A stretch of 64,000 nt of DNA from Pseudomonadota bacterium (GCA_018902755.1 JAHIQI010000036.1:33226-97225), one strand, 5' to 3'. Positions 15,337-26,323 are shown, counted from the first letter of the stretch. Numbers and translations: made by a program. Notes: a model not told the origin generated them from the sequence alone.

Positions 15337-17136
15337 ATGCACTCTCGACTCCGCCCATACCTGTTGGCTCTGCTGCTTTTCGCGGCGCTTTTCTGTACGG
15401 GCGCATCCCAAGCTGAAGATGACGGCAATCCGCAAAACGGCGGCCCCCGCCTTTTGACCGTGGAGTTGTCCATCGGCGGCCTGCCGGTCACGGTGCGGGC
15501 GGGCGGGGTGGCCACGGTGCACCCGGACGCGCCTTTCCGAGTCCTGGGGGCCAAGAGCGACTCCTGGCTGGATTACGGCCTCAGCTTCCGCCTGGCCGGG
15601 TTTCCCGAACTGGACCTGAACCACTACCACACTCTGGCCAAAATTTTGGGGCCGCGCCTCTACGACACCGAGAGCATGACCCTGGAGGTGCTCAAGAGCG
15701 GTCAACAGATCGGCGCGGTGAGCCTGCTGGTTCGTCTGCTGCCCATCGACTGGCTGCGCCGCGCAGCTCAAGCCAAGGAGTTGAGCCAGAAGATAGCCTT
15801 CACCGAAAAGGCCCTGGCCCTGAATCCCGATGACGCCTTGATGGTGGAGCGCCTGGCCGACCTCTACGCCGAGGCCGGGCGTTTCTCCCAGGCGGCGGAG
15901 CTGCTGGCCAGCCACGGCCAGAGCCAAAAGGACCCCCGCTGGCTGGAGCGCCTGGCCGGGCTGTATCAGTCGGCCGGGCAAAAGGACCAGGCTGCCGCTG
16001 CCCTGAGCAAGCTGGTGGCCCTGCGCTCCGGCGACCCGGCTCTCATGGATCGCCTTGCCCTGCTCTACGAGGAGTTGGGCCGTTGGGAGGAAGCCGCCGC
16101 CCTTTTGGAAAGGCTCTCCAGCCAGGAGAGCGGCCCGGACAAGGCCGACACCCTGGCCCGCCTGGCCAAGGCCCAGGAAAGCTCGGGCCAGCAGGAACGG
16201 GCCTTGGCCAGCCTGGATAAAGCCGTGTCCCTGGACGCGGGCCGCCCGGCCCTGTGGAAGGAATTGGCCCGCCTGCGGGGCGGCTCCGGAGACAAGGCCG
16301 GGGCCTTGCAGGCCATGGAGCGGGCAGCCGCCCTCTCGCCCAAGGACCGCGCCCTGCACCTGGAGTTGAGCCAGGCCTTTTTGGCCGCCGGCAACCAGGC
16401 CAAGGCCGCCTCGGAAATGGAAAAGGTGGCCGCCTTGGACCCGGAGAACCCTGCCCCTCTGCTCAGCCTTGCCAAAATTTATGAGGCCCGCGGCGACCGC
16501 AAGGCTCTGGCCAGGGTGTACCGCCGCCTGGACAAGCTGCAACCCGGCGACCCGGACCTGGCCTACAACTTGGCCGTGCTGACCATGGAGGACAACAAGC
16601 CCTCCCTGGCTCTGAAGCGCCTGGCCACGGTGGAAAAGGCCCGGCCCCAGGACCCCGACGTGCTGGAGATAAAGCTGCGCCTGCTGTTGTCCCTGAAGCG
16701 CTGGGACCAGGCCCTGGAGACCGCGTCCAAGCTGCTCAAGCAAAAGCCCCAGGACCTGGATCTGTGGATGTCGGTGTTGGACCAACTGGCCCAGGCTCAG
16801 CCCGCCAAGGCCTCGGAACTGCTGAAGCAGGTGCTGGCCAAAAATCCGGGCAGCATGCGACTGTACAAGCTCAAGGCGGCCATGGCACTGGAAGCCAAGC
16901 AGCCCAAAGAAGCCATCGAGGCCCTGAGCAAAGCGGTGGAGCTGGCCCCCAAGGACCTTAAGCTCAAGTTCCAGTTGGCCGGGCTGTTGGAAGCCGAGGA
17001 CCGCGACCCGGAGGCTCTCAAGCTTTACGAGGCCATTCTGGACGCCGAGCCCTCCTTCCCTCAGGCCGAGGAGCGCTATTTGAGCGTGCGCACCCGCCAA
17101 TTGCGCCAATCCGGCGCTGCCCCTGCCAAGCAATGA
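15337..17136 (+). CDS. Secreted tetratricopeptide-repeat protein
   Basis: ATG 15337 gives a Sec signal peptide (residues 1-26, ending near GASQA). The first part of the mature protein is beta-rich (residues 35-150), then about twelve TPR units fill residues 160-595 (for example ALALNPDDALMVERLADLY). TPR arrays are protein-binding scaffolds; the likely place is the periplasm. The start codon is only 2 bp from the TTAA at the right end of the MITE, so the element now supplies the upstream sequence and no good Shine-Dalgarno is seen. Its end overlaps the Nudix gene (ATGA). Confidence 0.85.
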   Translation: MHSRLRPYLLALLLFAALFCTGASQAEDDGNPQNGGPRLLTVELSIGGLPVTVRAGGVATVHPDAPFRVLGAKSDSWLDYGLSFRLAGFPELDLNHYHTLAKILGPRLYDTESMTLEVLKSGQQIGAVSLLVRLLPIDWLRRAAQAKELSQKIAFTEKALALNPDDALMVERLADLYAEAGRFSQAAELLASHGQSQKDPRWLERLAGLYQSAGQKDQAAAALSKLVALRSGDPALMDRLALLYEELGRWEEAAALLERLSSQESGPDKADTLARLAKAQESSGQQERALASLDKAVSLDAGRPALWKELARLRGGSGDKAGALQAMERAAALSPKDRALHLELSQAFLAAGNQAKAASEMEKVAALDPENPAPLLSLAKIYEARGDRKALARVYRRLDKLQPGDPDLAYNLAVLTMEDNKPSLALKRLATVEKARPQDPDVLEIKLRLLLSLKRWDQALETASKLLKQKPQDLDLWMSVLDQLAQAQPAKASELLKQVLAKNPGSMRLYKLKAAMALEAKQPKEAIEALSKAVELAPKDLKLKFQLAGLLEAEDRDPEALKLYEAILDAEPSFPQAEERYLSVRTRQLRQSGAAPAKQ

Positions 17137-17561
17137 CCAACCTTTCCAAGGAGTTGGATTTCCTGGAAGTGACCTGCGCGGTCATCCTGAGGGAGGGCAA
17201 GCTGCTCCTGGCTCAGCGGGCCAAGAGCGGCCTGTGGGAGTTGCCCGGAGGCAAGGCCGAGCCCGGCGAAACCCTGAGCACCTGCCTGGCCCGGGAATTG
17301 GAAGAGGAACTGGCGGTGAGCGCCCAGGTGGGCTCTCTGCTGGCCACCCAGGAGGGCCTCACCCCCGAGGGGAAGCCCCTGCGCCTGCACGCCTTCGCCT
17401 GTCGCCTGAACGGGCAGAACCCCCAGCCCCTGGAGCACCGGGCTCTGGCCTGGCAAGAAATCGGCCTGACCCTGGGCATGGAGTTGTGCCCCACGGACCG
17501 CGCCCTGTTGGAGCGACTTAAATCTGCCGGTGACCTTGACAATTCCACCCACGGGTGGTAG
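17133..17561 (+). CDS. MutT-like Nudix hydrolase
   Basis: A 142-residue (d)NTP pyrophosphatase-like protein. The Nudix box GGKAEPGETLSTCLARELEEEL-type motif lies near residues 37-58 and fits GX5EX7REUXEEXGU apart from its last position. The length and AQRAKSGLWELPGG lead-in match MutT/8-oxo-dGTP diphosphatases; substrate is unproven. ATG overlaps the upstream TPR gene stop. Confidence 0.9.
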   Translation: MTNLSKELDFLEVTCAVILREGKLLLAQRAKSGLWELPGGKAEPGETLSTCLARELEEELAVSAQVGSLLATQEGLTPEGKPLRLHAFACRLNGQNPQPLEHRALAWQEIGLTLGMELCPTDRALLERLKSAGDLDNSTHGW

Positions 17562-17564
17562 TCA
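17536..17564 (+). promoter_or_regulatory. Putative promoter of the rpsF operon
   Basis: TTGACA at 17536-17541, 17 bp, then TAGTCA at 17559-17564, inside the 3' end of the Nudix gene. The -35 is perfect, the -10 weak. A GC-rich leader with possible stem GGCCGTGGCC follows before rpsF. Confidence 0.45.
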
Positions 17565-17640
17565 ATTAGCCTTCCAACCCACTCCTTTCTCCGACCGCCT
17601 AAGGCCGTGGCCGGGGACGTTTAGACCGAGAGGAGGCCTT

Positions 17641-18114
17641 ATGCGACATTATGAGACTATTTTTATCGTCCATCCTGAGCTGAGCGAGGAGGACACCGCC
17701 GCCTGCGTGGAAAAGTTCCGCGGCCTTTTGGAAAAAGACGGCGCGTTCATCGTGAAGGAAGACCACTGGGGACGCCGGCGGTTGGCCTACACGGTGAAGA
17801 AACAGACCAAGGGCTATTTCGTCCTCGTGGAGTACGGAGCAACCGGCGAAGCCGTGGACGAGCTCGAGCGTAACTTCAAGATCGACGAGCAGGTCATCCG
17901 TTACCTCACGGTGAAGATCGCCGACAGCTTCGACGAGGAGGCCATGGCCCAGCGCAAGGCGGAGGCCGAAGCGGCCAAGGCCGCCGGCACCCCTCCCCCG
18001 AGCGAGCCGGACGAGGTCGACGACCGCGACGACGATGATGATGACGATGATGACGACCGCGACGACCATCGCGGAGGCCGCCGCCGTCGCGACGACGACG
18101 ACGACGAAGACTAG
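17641..18114 (+). CDS. rpsF: Small ribosomal subunit protein bS6
   Basis: S6 binds the central domain of 16S rRNA together with S18, encoded next. Residues 1-100 match the family (MRHYETIFIVHPEL, WGRRRLAYTVKKQTKGYFVL). After residue 115 comes an unusual tail with a run of about ten Asp, then RDDHRGGRRRR and another Asp run, making 157 residues against about 95-135 typical. ATG 17641 follows GAGAGGAGG; a longer frame from 17530 is not used. Confidence 0.95.
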   Translation: MRHYETIFIVHPELSEEDTAACVEKFRGLLEKDGAFIVKEDHWGRRRLAYTVKKQTKGYFVLVEYGATGEAVDELERNFKIDEQVIRYLTVKIADSFDEEAMAQRKAEAEAAKAAGTPPPSEPDEVDDRDDDDDDDDDDRDDHRGGRRRRDDDDDED

Positions 18115-18123
18115 GAGGTCGGC

Positions 18124-18366
18124 ATGATTACGCTCAAAAGAAGGAAATACGGACGCCGCAAGGTCTGCCGGTTCTGCGCCGACTCCAGCATCACCATCGA
18201 CTACAAAGAGCCGCGCACCCTGCGTTACTACACCACCGAGCGGGGCAAGATAATTCCCCGGCGCATAAGCGGGTGCTGCGCCAAGCACCAGCGCGAACTG
18301 ACCCTGGCCATCAAGAGGGCCCGGCACATCGCCCTGTTGCCCTTCTCGGCCCAGGGTTCCAACTAG
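18124..18366 (+). CDS. rpsR: Small ribosomal subunit protein bS18
   Basis: An 80-residue S18, partner of S6 on the 30S platform. It shows RRKVCRFC and a later CCAKHQR, i.e. the cysteine-containing (probably zinc-binding) type. AGGAGG precedes ATG 18124, nine bases after rpsF. Confidence 0.95.
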   Translation: MITLKRRKYGRRKVCRFCADSSITIDYKEPRTLRYYTTERGKIIPRRISGCCAKHQRELTLAIKRARHIALLPFSAQGSN

Positions 18367-18373
18367 CCGGTTT

Positions 18374-19354
18374 ATGCCGGCGGCGCTGATGAGCCGCGCT
18401 CTACCCGGTGAGTGGCTGGCCGCCGCGGCCGCCGCGGCCGGTGCTATAGTGCTGTTCACGGTGCCTTGGATGTTGCCCCTGGCCGGATCGGTTATCACCT
18501 TCGCCTCGCCCCTTCCGCTGCTGCTGGCTTATGGAGTCCGCGGCCGCCGGGCGGGGCGCAAGGGGCTGATCCTGGCCGCCGCAGCCGCCCTGCTGCTGGC
18601 CCAGGTGGCCGCCCCCCCCGGTGGGGGCTACTACCTGATCTACTTCCTGGTTATGGCCGGGGCATTGGGCGAGATGTGGAGCCAGGGTCTGCCCGATCGC
18701 TGGGCCGTGGGAACGGCGGCGGTCACGGCCATGGCCGCATCGGTGCTGGTGCTTTTGGTGGGTTCCATCTTTTATGATGTGGGCCCCTGGCAGCTCTGGA
18801 AGGCCCAATGGCAGAGTGAGATGGCCATGGTCATGGAAATGTACCGTTCCATGGACCTGGAGCCGGACACCCTGCGCCAGTTGGAGCAGGGCCTGGCCAT
18901 GGCCGGCCGGATCATCCTGAGGATGGCTCCGGGCATATTGGCCGCGGTGTCGCTGTTGGTGGCCTGGCTCAACTTCCTGGCCGCGCGGCGCATCAGCCGC
19001 CGTTTGGGAGCCCGGGAAACCGGCTCCCCCATGAACCTCTACCGGACTCCCGAGCGCCTTGTTTGGCTGCTCATCGCGGGAGGGGGGATCATGGCCCTGG
19101 GAAGCGGCTGGCTCTTTTGGCTGGGGGCCAATCTGGTCCTGGTCATGGGAGTGCTCTACTTCTTCCAGGGGCTGGCGGTGGTGGATTTTTGGCTGCGCCG
19201 CAAGAACGCGCCGGCGCTTTTGCGCACCGCGGTGTACCTGATGGTGGCTCTGGAAATTTACGTGGCCGCTATACTGGCCGTCACGGGGCTTTTTGATATG
19301 TGGTTAAATCTGAGACGGCTGGAACAAGCCAAGCCGTCCGGGTCGGAGGAATAG
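18374..19354 (+). CDS. DUF2232 membrane protein (YybS-like)
   Basis: A 326-residue protein with about eight hydrophobic helices, lying between rpsR and rplI, where DUF2232/YybS-type proteins are commonly found. Biochemical role unknown. The ATG at 18374 is 8 nt after rpsR; the end nearly abuts rplI. Confidence 0.85.
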   Translation: MPAALMSRALPGEWLAAAAAAAGAIVLFTVPWMLPLAGSVITFASPLPLLLAYGVRGRRAGRKGLILAAAAALLLAQVAAPPGGGYYLIYFLVMAGALGEMWSQGLPDRWAVGTAAVTAMAASVLVLLVGSIFYDVGPWQLWKAQWQSEMAMVMEMYRSMDLEPDTLRQLEQGLAMAGRIILRMAPGILAAVSLLVAWLNFLAARRISRRLGARETGSPMNLYRTPERLVWLLIAGGGIMALGSGWLFWLGANLVLVMGVLYFFQGLAVVDFWLRRKNAPALLRTAVYLMVALEIYVAAILAVTGLFDMWLNLRRLEQAKPSGSEE

Positions 19355-19356
19355 AA

Positions 19357-19908
19357 ATGAAGGTTATCCTTACCCAGGAAGTGCTGGGTTTGGGCGATCC
19401 CGGCGAGGTGGTGCAGGTCAAGAACGGCTACGGCCGCAACTACCTGGTCCCCCAGGGGCTGGCCCTGATGGCTACCAAGAAGAACATCAAGACCCTGGAG
19501 GCCGAGCGCCAGCGCATCGAGGCCGCCCAGTCCCGCGAGGCCGAGAAGGTCAAGGCCGAGGCCGCGACTTTGACCGGCGTCAAGGTTCGGGTGGAAGCCC
19601 GCGCCGGTGAGGGCGGCAAGCTCTACGGCTCGGTGACCAACATGCAGATCGCCGAAGCCCTGGCCGCCCTGGGCTTTGAGATCGACCGCCGCCGGATCAT
19701 CATGTCCGAAGGTCCCATCAAAAAGCTGGGCACCTACTCGCTTCCAGTGAAGCTTCACCCCAAGGTGGTGGTTGAGATAGAATTGGAAGTGTATCCCGAG
19801 GCCAACAGCGAGGCCCAGGAGGCCGCTCCCAAGGCCAAGGCCGAGGAAGCCGCCGAAGAAGCCGAAGCCGTCGCCGAGGAACCTGCCGAGGAGCAGGCCA
19901 AGGAGTAA
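19357..19908 (+). CDS. rplI: Large ribosomal subunit protein bL9
   Basis: L9 binds 23S rRNA near L1. The start MKVILTQEVLGLGDPGEVV and the KNGYGRNYLVP motif are diagnostic; a long connecting helix follows. The 183 residues exceed the usual 147-150 because of a C-terminal tail rich in Ala and Glu (from about residue 150). CGGAGGA precedes ATG 19357; an earlier in-frame start at 19300 lies within the upstream gene. Confidence 0.96.
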   Translation: MKVILTQEVLGLGDPGEVVQVKNGYGRNYLVPQGLALMATKKNIKTLEAERQRIEAAQSREAEKVKAEAATLTGVKVRVEARAGEGGKLYGSVTNMQIAEALAALGFEIDRRRIIMSEGPIKKLGTYSLPVKLHPKVVVEIELEVYPEANSEAQEAAPKAKAEEAAEEAEAVAEEPAEEQAKE

Positions 19909-19911
19909 GGC

Positions 19912-21285
19912 GTGAACCCAGACGGCGCCTCCAGCCGCAACGCCCCCCCCCAGGACCTCGCCGCCGAGCGCGGGGTGCTGGGAGGGGTGTTGGTCCACGG
20001 CAGCGAGGTGCTCTCCGGAGTCGCCTCCCACCTCAAGCCGGCGGATTTCTACGACCGCCGCCACGGCATGATCTACCAGGCCATGCTGGCTCTTTACGAC
20101 AAGAACCAGCCGGTGGACGAGATCACCGTGACCTCACGGCTCAACGACGAGAGCCGTCTGGAGTCGATGGGCGGCGCGGCCTATCTGGCCGAGCTGGCCG
20201 ACATCATGCTCAGCCCCGCCCACGTCGACCATTACGCCACCCTGGTCAAGGACAAGGCCCTGCTCAGGGGCTTCATCAATGCCGCCCACAAGGCCATCGA
20301 GGAAGCCCACGCCCATCAGGCCGAGCCCGACATCGCCCTGGAAGGGGCGGAGCGGGCCATTTTCGCGGCCACCCAGGAGCGCCTGAGCCAGCAGGTCAGC
20401 CCCATCGGCGATGTGGTCCGCAGCTCCCTGAAGATCATCGAGGAGCGCTTCAAGAACAAGGGCCAGGTCTCGGGAGTGCCCACCGGCTTCAAGATCCTGG
20501 ACCAGCTCACCACCGGCTTGCAGGCCGGCGACCTGATCATCATCGCGGGGCGTCCCTCCATGGGCAAGACCGCCTTCGCCCTGAACGTGGCCTCCAATGC
20601 GGCCCTAGATTCCGGGGTGGTGGTGGCCATCTTCAGCCTGGAGATGAGCAAGGAGCAGTTGGGCATGCGCCTGTTGGCCAGTGAGGCCAGGGTGTCCGGC
20701 TCCAAGATCCGCTCCGGCTTCCTGTCCCACAACCAGGACTTCCCGGCCCTGACCCAGGCGGCCGACCGTTTGCACGGCTCCCCCATTTTCATCGACGACA
20801 CCCCTGCCCTGTCGGTCTTGGACCTCCGGGCCAAGGCGCGCCGCCTCAAGCTGGAGCACGGCCTGGGCCTCATTCTGGTGGACTACCTCCAGCTCATGCG
20901 CGGACGAGGCTCCACCGAGAGCCGCGAACAGGAGATCAGCAACATCTCCCGCTCACTCAAGGCCCTGGCCAAGGAGCTGTCGGTGCCGGTGGTGGCGCTG
21001 AGCCAGCTCAACCGCAAGGTGGAGGAGCGCCCCGGCGGGGACAAGCGCCCCATGCTCAGCGACCTGCGCGAGTCCGGGGCCATCGAGCAGGACGCCGACG
21101 TAATCGCCTTCATTTACCGCAAGAAGGTCTACAAGAAGCGCGACGATCCCGAAGAGGACGACGACAACGTGGCCGAGATCATCATCGGCAAACAGCGCAA
21201 CGGCCCCACCGGCACGGTGCGCCTGGCCTTTTTGGACGACCTCACCCGCTTCGAAGACCTCACCTACGACCCGGTGCCGGAGTAA
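19912..21285 (+). CDS. dnaB: Replicative DNA helicase DnaB
   Basis: Hexameric helicase of the replication fork. The 457-residue protein has the N-terminal primase-interacting domain (residues 10-115) and a RecA-like C-terminal domain with Walker A GRPSMGKTAF (about 212-221), Walker B LILVDYLQLM and the DLRESGAIEQDADV motif. GTG start 3 bp after rplI. Confidence 0.96.
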   Translation: MNPDGASSRNAPPQDLAAERGVLGGVLVHGSEVLSGVASHLKPADFYDRRHGMIYQAMLALYDKNQPVDEITVTSRLNDESRLESMGGAAYLAELADIMLSPAHVDHYATLVKDKALLRGFINAAHKAIEEAHAHQAEPDIALEGAERAIFAATQERLSQQVSPIGDVVRSSLKIIEERFKNKGQVSGVPTGFKILDQLTTGLQAGDLIIIAGRPSMGKTAFALNVASNAALDSGVVVAIFSLEMSKEQLGMRLLASEARVSGSKIRSGFLSHNQDFPALTQAADRLHGSPIFIDDTPALSVLDLRAKARRLKLEHGLGLILVDYLQLMRGRGSTESREQEISNISRSLKALAKELSVPVVALSQLNRKVEERPGGDKRPMLSDLRESGAIEQDADVIAFIYRKKVYKKRDDPEEDDDNVAEIIIGKQRNGPTGTVRLAFLDDLTRFEDLTYDPVPE

Positions 21286-21288
21286 TCT

Positions 21289-22977
<1,689 letters not shown>

Positions 22978-22988
22978 GCGCCAGGACT

Positions 22989-23621
22989 TTATTTTTGGGT
23001 CTGCATGCGTTTGGTGTCGGGCGGGTAGATGTAGCGCGGGTCCATGTGGTGAGTCACCGGCAGGCCCCAGAAAAGCCAGCCGTTGAGGCGTCCCCGGCTG
23101 CCGTACAGGGGCGAATATTTCTCGGCCAACTCGGCCTGCTTGTCCACCAAAAGGGGCTGCCCCAAGAAGCCGTGCTCCAGGTTGAAGACCTGGGTGAAAC
23201 CGGCCTTGCTCAAGGCGGCGGCGGCCTCGGCCCCCTGCACACCAGCGGTCGAGAGGATCAGTAGCTTGTCGCCGGGCTTGAACAGGGACTTGATCACCCC
23301 GATGAAATCGGGGTTGGGCTTGGGGCTGAGCTGATAGCCGGTGTAGGCGGCCTTGTTTCCCTGATAGGGGCCGCCCTTGATCTGGAAATCGTTGGTGGCC
23401 AGGCGCCAGGGCACGTTGTAGCCCTGGGGAGGGTGCCCCAGCAGGGCGTACTCCTGGCGGGTGCGCACATCCACCAGAAACACTTCCTTGGGCTGGGAGG
23501 CCAGCATCTGGGCCGCCTCCAAAACGCTGATGGTGATAGGCTCGGCGGTCTGTTTGCCCATGGCGGGCGCGGCCAACGCCAACAGGCAGGTCATGGCGAT
23601 AATAACGATTGTACGAGTCAT
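22989..23621 (-). CDS. Secreted rhodanese-fold protein lacking the catalytic Cys
   Basis: A Sec signal peptide (residues 1-22) precedes one rhodanese domain: FLVDVRTRQEYALLGHPPQG is the family N-terminal motif, and LILSTAGVQGAEAAAALSKAG matches the active-site strand and loop. Where active members have Cys, residues 124-125 are Ser-Thr, and the mature protein has no Cys at all. So sulfur transfer is unlikely; a binding role is more plausible. A C-terminal extension (residues 160-210) is rich in aromatics. It converges on hflX. Confidence 0.85.
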   Translation of the reverse strand: MTRTIVIIAMTCLLALAAPAMGKQTAEPITISVLEAAQMLASQPKEVFLVDVRTRQEYALLGHPPQGYNVPWRLATNDFQIKGGPYQGNKAAYTGYQLSPKPNPDFIGVIKSLFKPGDKLLILSTAGVQGAEAAAALSKAGFTQVFNLEHGFLGQPLLVDKQAELAEKYSPLYGSRGRLNGWLFWGLPVTHHMDPRYIYPPDTKRMQTQK

Positions 23622-23711
23622 ACCAATCCCTTTCCACCGTTCACCTTGGCTTGCTGATATTACGCGGAGTGCCCTGGCATGTCAATGGCGGCCCCTTGCC
23701 CGGAGGCCTCG

Positions 23712-23740
23712 TTGACCGCTCTTTCGGGGTGTGCTATTTT
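23712..23740 (+). promoter_or_regulatory. Promoter upstream of tldD
   Basis: TTGACC at 23712-23717, 17 bp, TATTTT at 23735-23740. Predicts a leader of about 48 nt before ATG 23796. Confidence 0.6.
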
Positions 23741-23795
23741 TGCCGGGCCCGGTATAGTTAAATCTTTATTAGATCAATCAATAGGATAGCTTATC

Positions 23796-25181
23796 ATGAG
23801 CCTTGACTGCGACGCCCTGCCTATTTTGGAAGCCGCCCTGGCCGGCGGCGGCCAGATGTCCGAGCTGTTCTTGGAGCGATCCACCGGCCTTATGATCGTC
23901 ATGGACGACGGCAAGGTGGAAAAAGTTTTGGGCGGGGTGGACCAGGGGGCGGGCCTGCGCCTGATCTACGACCTAAAGACCGCCTACGCCTATGGCAACC
24001 AATTCGATCAGGACTCGCTGCTGCCCCTGGCGCGCAACCTTGCCCTGCTTTCCCAGGGCAAGCCGGTGGCTACCCAGGCCCTGCGCCCGGTGCAGCCTGG
24101 CCTGATCACCCAGGCGCAGAGGCCCTTCAAGGACACCGACACGGCCATCAAGGTGGACATGGTCAAGGCGGCCGAGGCCGCGGCCCGGGAGGTGGACAGC
24201 CGCATCAGCCAAGTACGGGTCATCTACATGGACCGGGGCCAGCAGGTGCGCATATTGAACTCCCTGGGCGTGGAGGCCGAGGAGGAGCGCAGCCAGATCA
24301 TCATGGCCGTGCACTGCGTGGCCACCCAGGACGGCCGGGTGCAGACCGGCTATGAGTCCATGGGCGGCATCGGGGGCATGGAGATATTCGAGCGCAAGGA
24401 CCCCACAAAGGTGGCCAAGGAGGCGGCCCGGCGGGCGGTGCTAATGCTGGAGGCCGATCCCGCGCCTGGCGGGGCCATGCCGGTGGTGCTCTCGGCCGAG
24501 GCGGGCGGCACCATGGTTCACGAGGCGGTGGGCCACGGCCTGGAAGGCGACCTGGTCTACGAGAAGATGAGCGTGTACGCGGGCCGCATCGGCGAGAAGG
24601 TGGCCAGCGAGCTGGTCACCGTGCTGGACGACGGCACCGTGCCCGGCCGCCGAGGCTCGGGCGGATTCGACGACGAAGGCACCCCCTGCCGCAAGAACGT
24701 GGTCATCGACAAGGGCGTGCTCAAAGGCTACCTCCAAGACCGGCTCTCGGCCTGGAAGCTGGAGGCCCAGCCCACGGGCAACGGCCGCCGGGAAAGCTAC
24801 CGCCACCGGCCCATACCGCGCATGACCAACACCATGATCGCGCCCGGCACCGACGACCCGGACAGCATCGTGCGCTCCACCGGCGAGGGATTGTTCGTGC
24901 GCAAGATGGGCGGCGGCCAGGTGAACACCATCAACGGCGACTTCGTGTTCGAGGTGAGCGAGGGCTACCTCATCAAGGACGGCAAGGTGGACCGCCCGGT
25001 GCGGGGGGCCACCCTCACCGGCAACGGCCCCGAGGTGCTCAGCCAAATAGACAAGGTGGGCAGCGACCTGGGCTGGAGCCTGGGCACCTGCGGCAAGGAC
25101 GGCCAGGGCTCGCCGGTGGGCGACGCTCAACCCACCCTGCGCATCCCCCGCCTGGTGGTGGGCGGACAGCAGCAGGGATAA
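23796..25181 (+). CDS. tldD: Metalloprotease TldD
   Basis: TldD of the TldD/TldE (PmbA) protease pair, known for microcin maturation and CcdA degradation. The 461-residue protein contains HEAVGHGLEGD (about residues 241-251), the HExxxH zinc motif that only TldD carries, and FDDEGTPC typical of the family. No tldE partner is visible in the window. Confidence 0.93.
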   Translation: MSLDCDALPILEAALAGGGQMSELFLERSTGLMIVMDDGKVEKVLGGVDQGAGLRLIYDLKTAYAYGNQFDQDSLLPLARNLALLSQGKPVATQALRPVQPGLITQAQRPFKDTDTAIKVDMVKAAEAAAREVDSRISQVRVIYMDRGQQVRILNSLGVEAEEERSQIIMAVHCVATQDGRVQTGYESMGGIGGMEIFERKDPTKVAKEAARRAVLMLEADPAPGGAMPVVLSAEAGGTMVHEAVGHGLEGDLVYEKMSVYAGRIGEKVASELVTVLDDGTVPGRRGSGGFDDEGTPCRKNVVIDKGVLKGYLQDRLSAWKLEAQPTGNGRRESYRHRPIPRMTNTMIAPGTDDPDSIVRSTGEGLFVRKMGGGQVNTINGDFVFEVSEGYLIKDGKVDRPVRGATLTGNGPEVLSQIDKVGSDLGWSLGTCGKDGQGSPVGDAQPTLRIPRLVVGGQQQG

Positions 25182-25186
25182 GCGGC

Positions 25187-26323
25187 TTGCCCCCCTTTCC
25201 CGCTCGCCTGCTCTGGGACACCGGGGGCCTGTGGTCCCTCATGACCCTGGAGTCGGCCTGGCAGCGCGGCTTGGCCCTGGAGCCTATCAGCGCGGCCCAG
25301 ATCGCGGGCGGCGGCCTGGACGGCGCGCGCGTGCTGGTGGTGCCCGGCGGCTGGTCGGCCCGCAAGAAAAAGGCCCTGGGCCCCCAGGGCGCGGAGGCCG
25401 TTAGCCGGTTCATCCACCAAGGCGGCACCTATCTGGGCTTTTGCGGCGGGGCGGGCCTGGCCCTGTCGGTGGACGACGGCCTGGGCCTGGTGAACCTGGA
25501 CCGGGCCTCGGGCGCGCAGCGCCTGCCCGGCCTCAGCGGACCGGTGCTCATCTCCCCCTGCCCGGAAGCCCTGGGCCACCCTTTGTGGCAGCAGGGCGAG
25601 CCCCTGGCCTCCTGGCCGGTGTGGTGGCCCGGCCAGTTCAACGAGCCCCAAGACCCGGCCATAACCGTGCTGGCCCGCTACCACGGACCCACCCAGGACA
25701 TGCGCCTTTGCGGCCCCAGCAACGACCCGGCCCCCCTATGGGGGCAACCGGCGGTGATCGAGGCTCGCCTGGGCCGGGGGCGTCTGCTGCTTTCCTATCC
25801 GCATTTGGACACCCCCGGCGAGGAACCAGCCGGGCAAGCCCTGGAGAGGCTCTGGTTGGCCTGGTTGGGGCCGGACGCCCCAAGCCGGGGCAAGACCCCG
25901 CCCAGCACCCCATCGCCCGCTGTGAGCCGTCTGGCGGCCCGCTGCGCCGATTTGTGGGAGCAGGGCCAGGGCCTGGGTCTGTGGCAGCCCCGCCACCAGA
26001 TCATGCCCCTGTGGCAGCGGGGGACGCGGGGCTTGGAGTTTTGGGAGTTGGCCCGGCTCAGCGGGGCCTTGGCCCTGTGGGCGGAAGATGATTCGGCGGG
26101 TGGCGAGCTTGATGCGGCCTTGGAGCCGCTTCTCGCCCACGGCGAGGCGGTTCTCCAGGCTCAGGCCGCCCTCATGGCCAGGCGGGAGCCCGAGGCCGAA
26201 GCCGTCGAGATAGTGGCCGCCTGGTTCCCCCGCCCCCGGCGCACCGGGGGTGATTGGGCCTCGGCTCGGGATATGATGGAAAAAGAGCTTCTAAGATTGC
26301 TGGGAAACGCCTCCCGCGATTGA
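25187..26323 (+). CDS. BPL_N-type class I glutamine-amidotransferase-like protein
   Basis: The first 230 residues match the biotin-protein-ligase N-terminal-like amidotransferase fold: VLVVPGGWSARKKKALG, then the nucleophile elbow YLGFCGGAGLAL (Cys about residue 86) and a late His region (LLLSYPHLDTPGEE). The last 140 residues are a helical extension. No ligase domain follows, so the substrate is unknown. TTG start at 25187, six bases after tldD, so the two are probably co-transcribed. Confidence 0.75.
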   Translation: MPPFPARLLWDTGGLWSLMTLESAWQRGLALEPISAAQIAGGGLDGARVLVVPGGWSARKKKALGPQGAEAVSRFIHQGGTYLGFCGGAGLALSVDDGLGLVNLDRASGAQRLPGLSGPVLISPCPEALGHPLWQQGEPLASWPVWWPGQFNEPQDPAITVLARYHGPTQDMRLCGPSNDPAPLWGQPAVIEARLGRGRLLLSYPHLDTPGEEPAGQALERLWLAWLGPDAPSRGKTPPSTPSPAVSRLAARCADLWEQGQGLGLWQPRHQIMPLWQRGTRGLEFWELARLSGALALWAEDDSAGGELDAALEPLLAHGEAVLQAQAALMARREPEAEAVEIVAAWFPRPRRTGGDWASARDMMEKELLRLLGNASRD

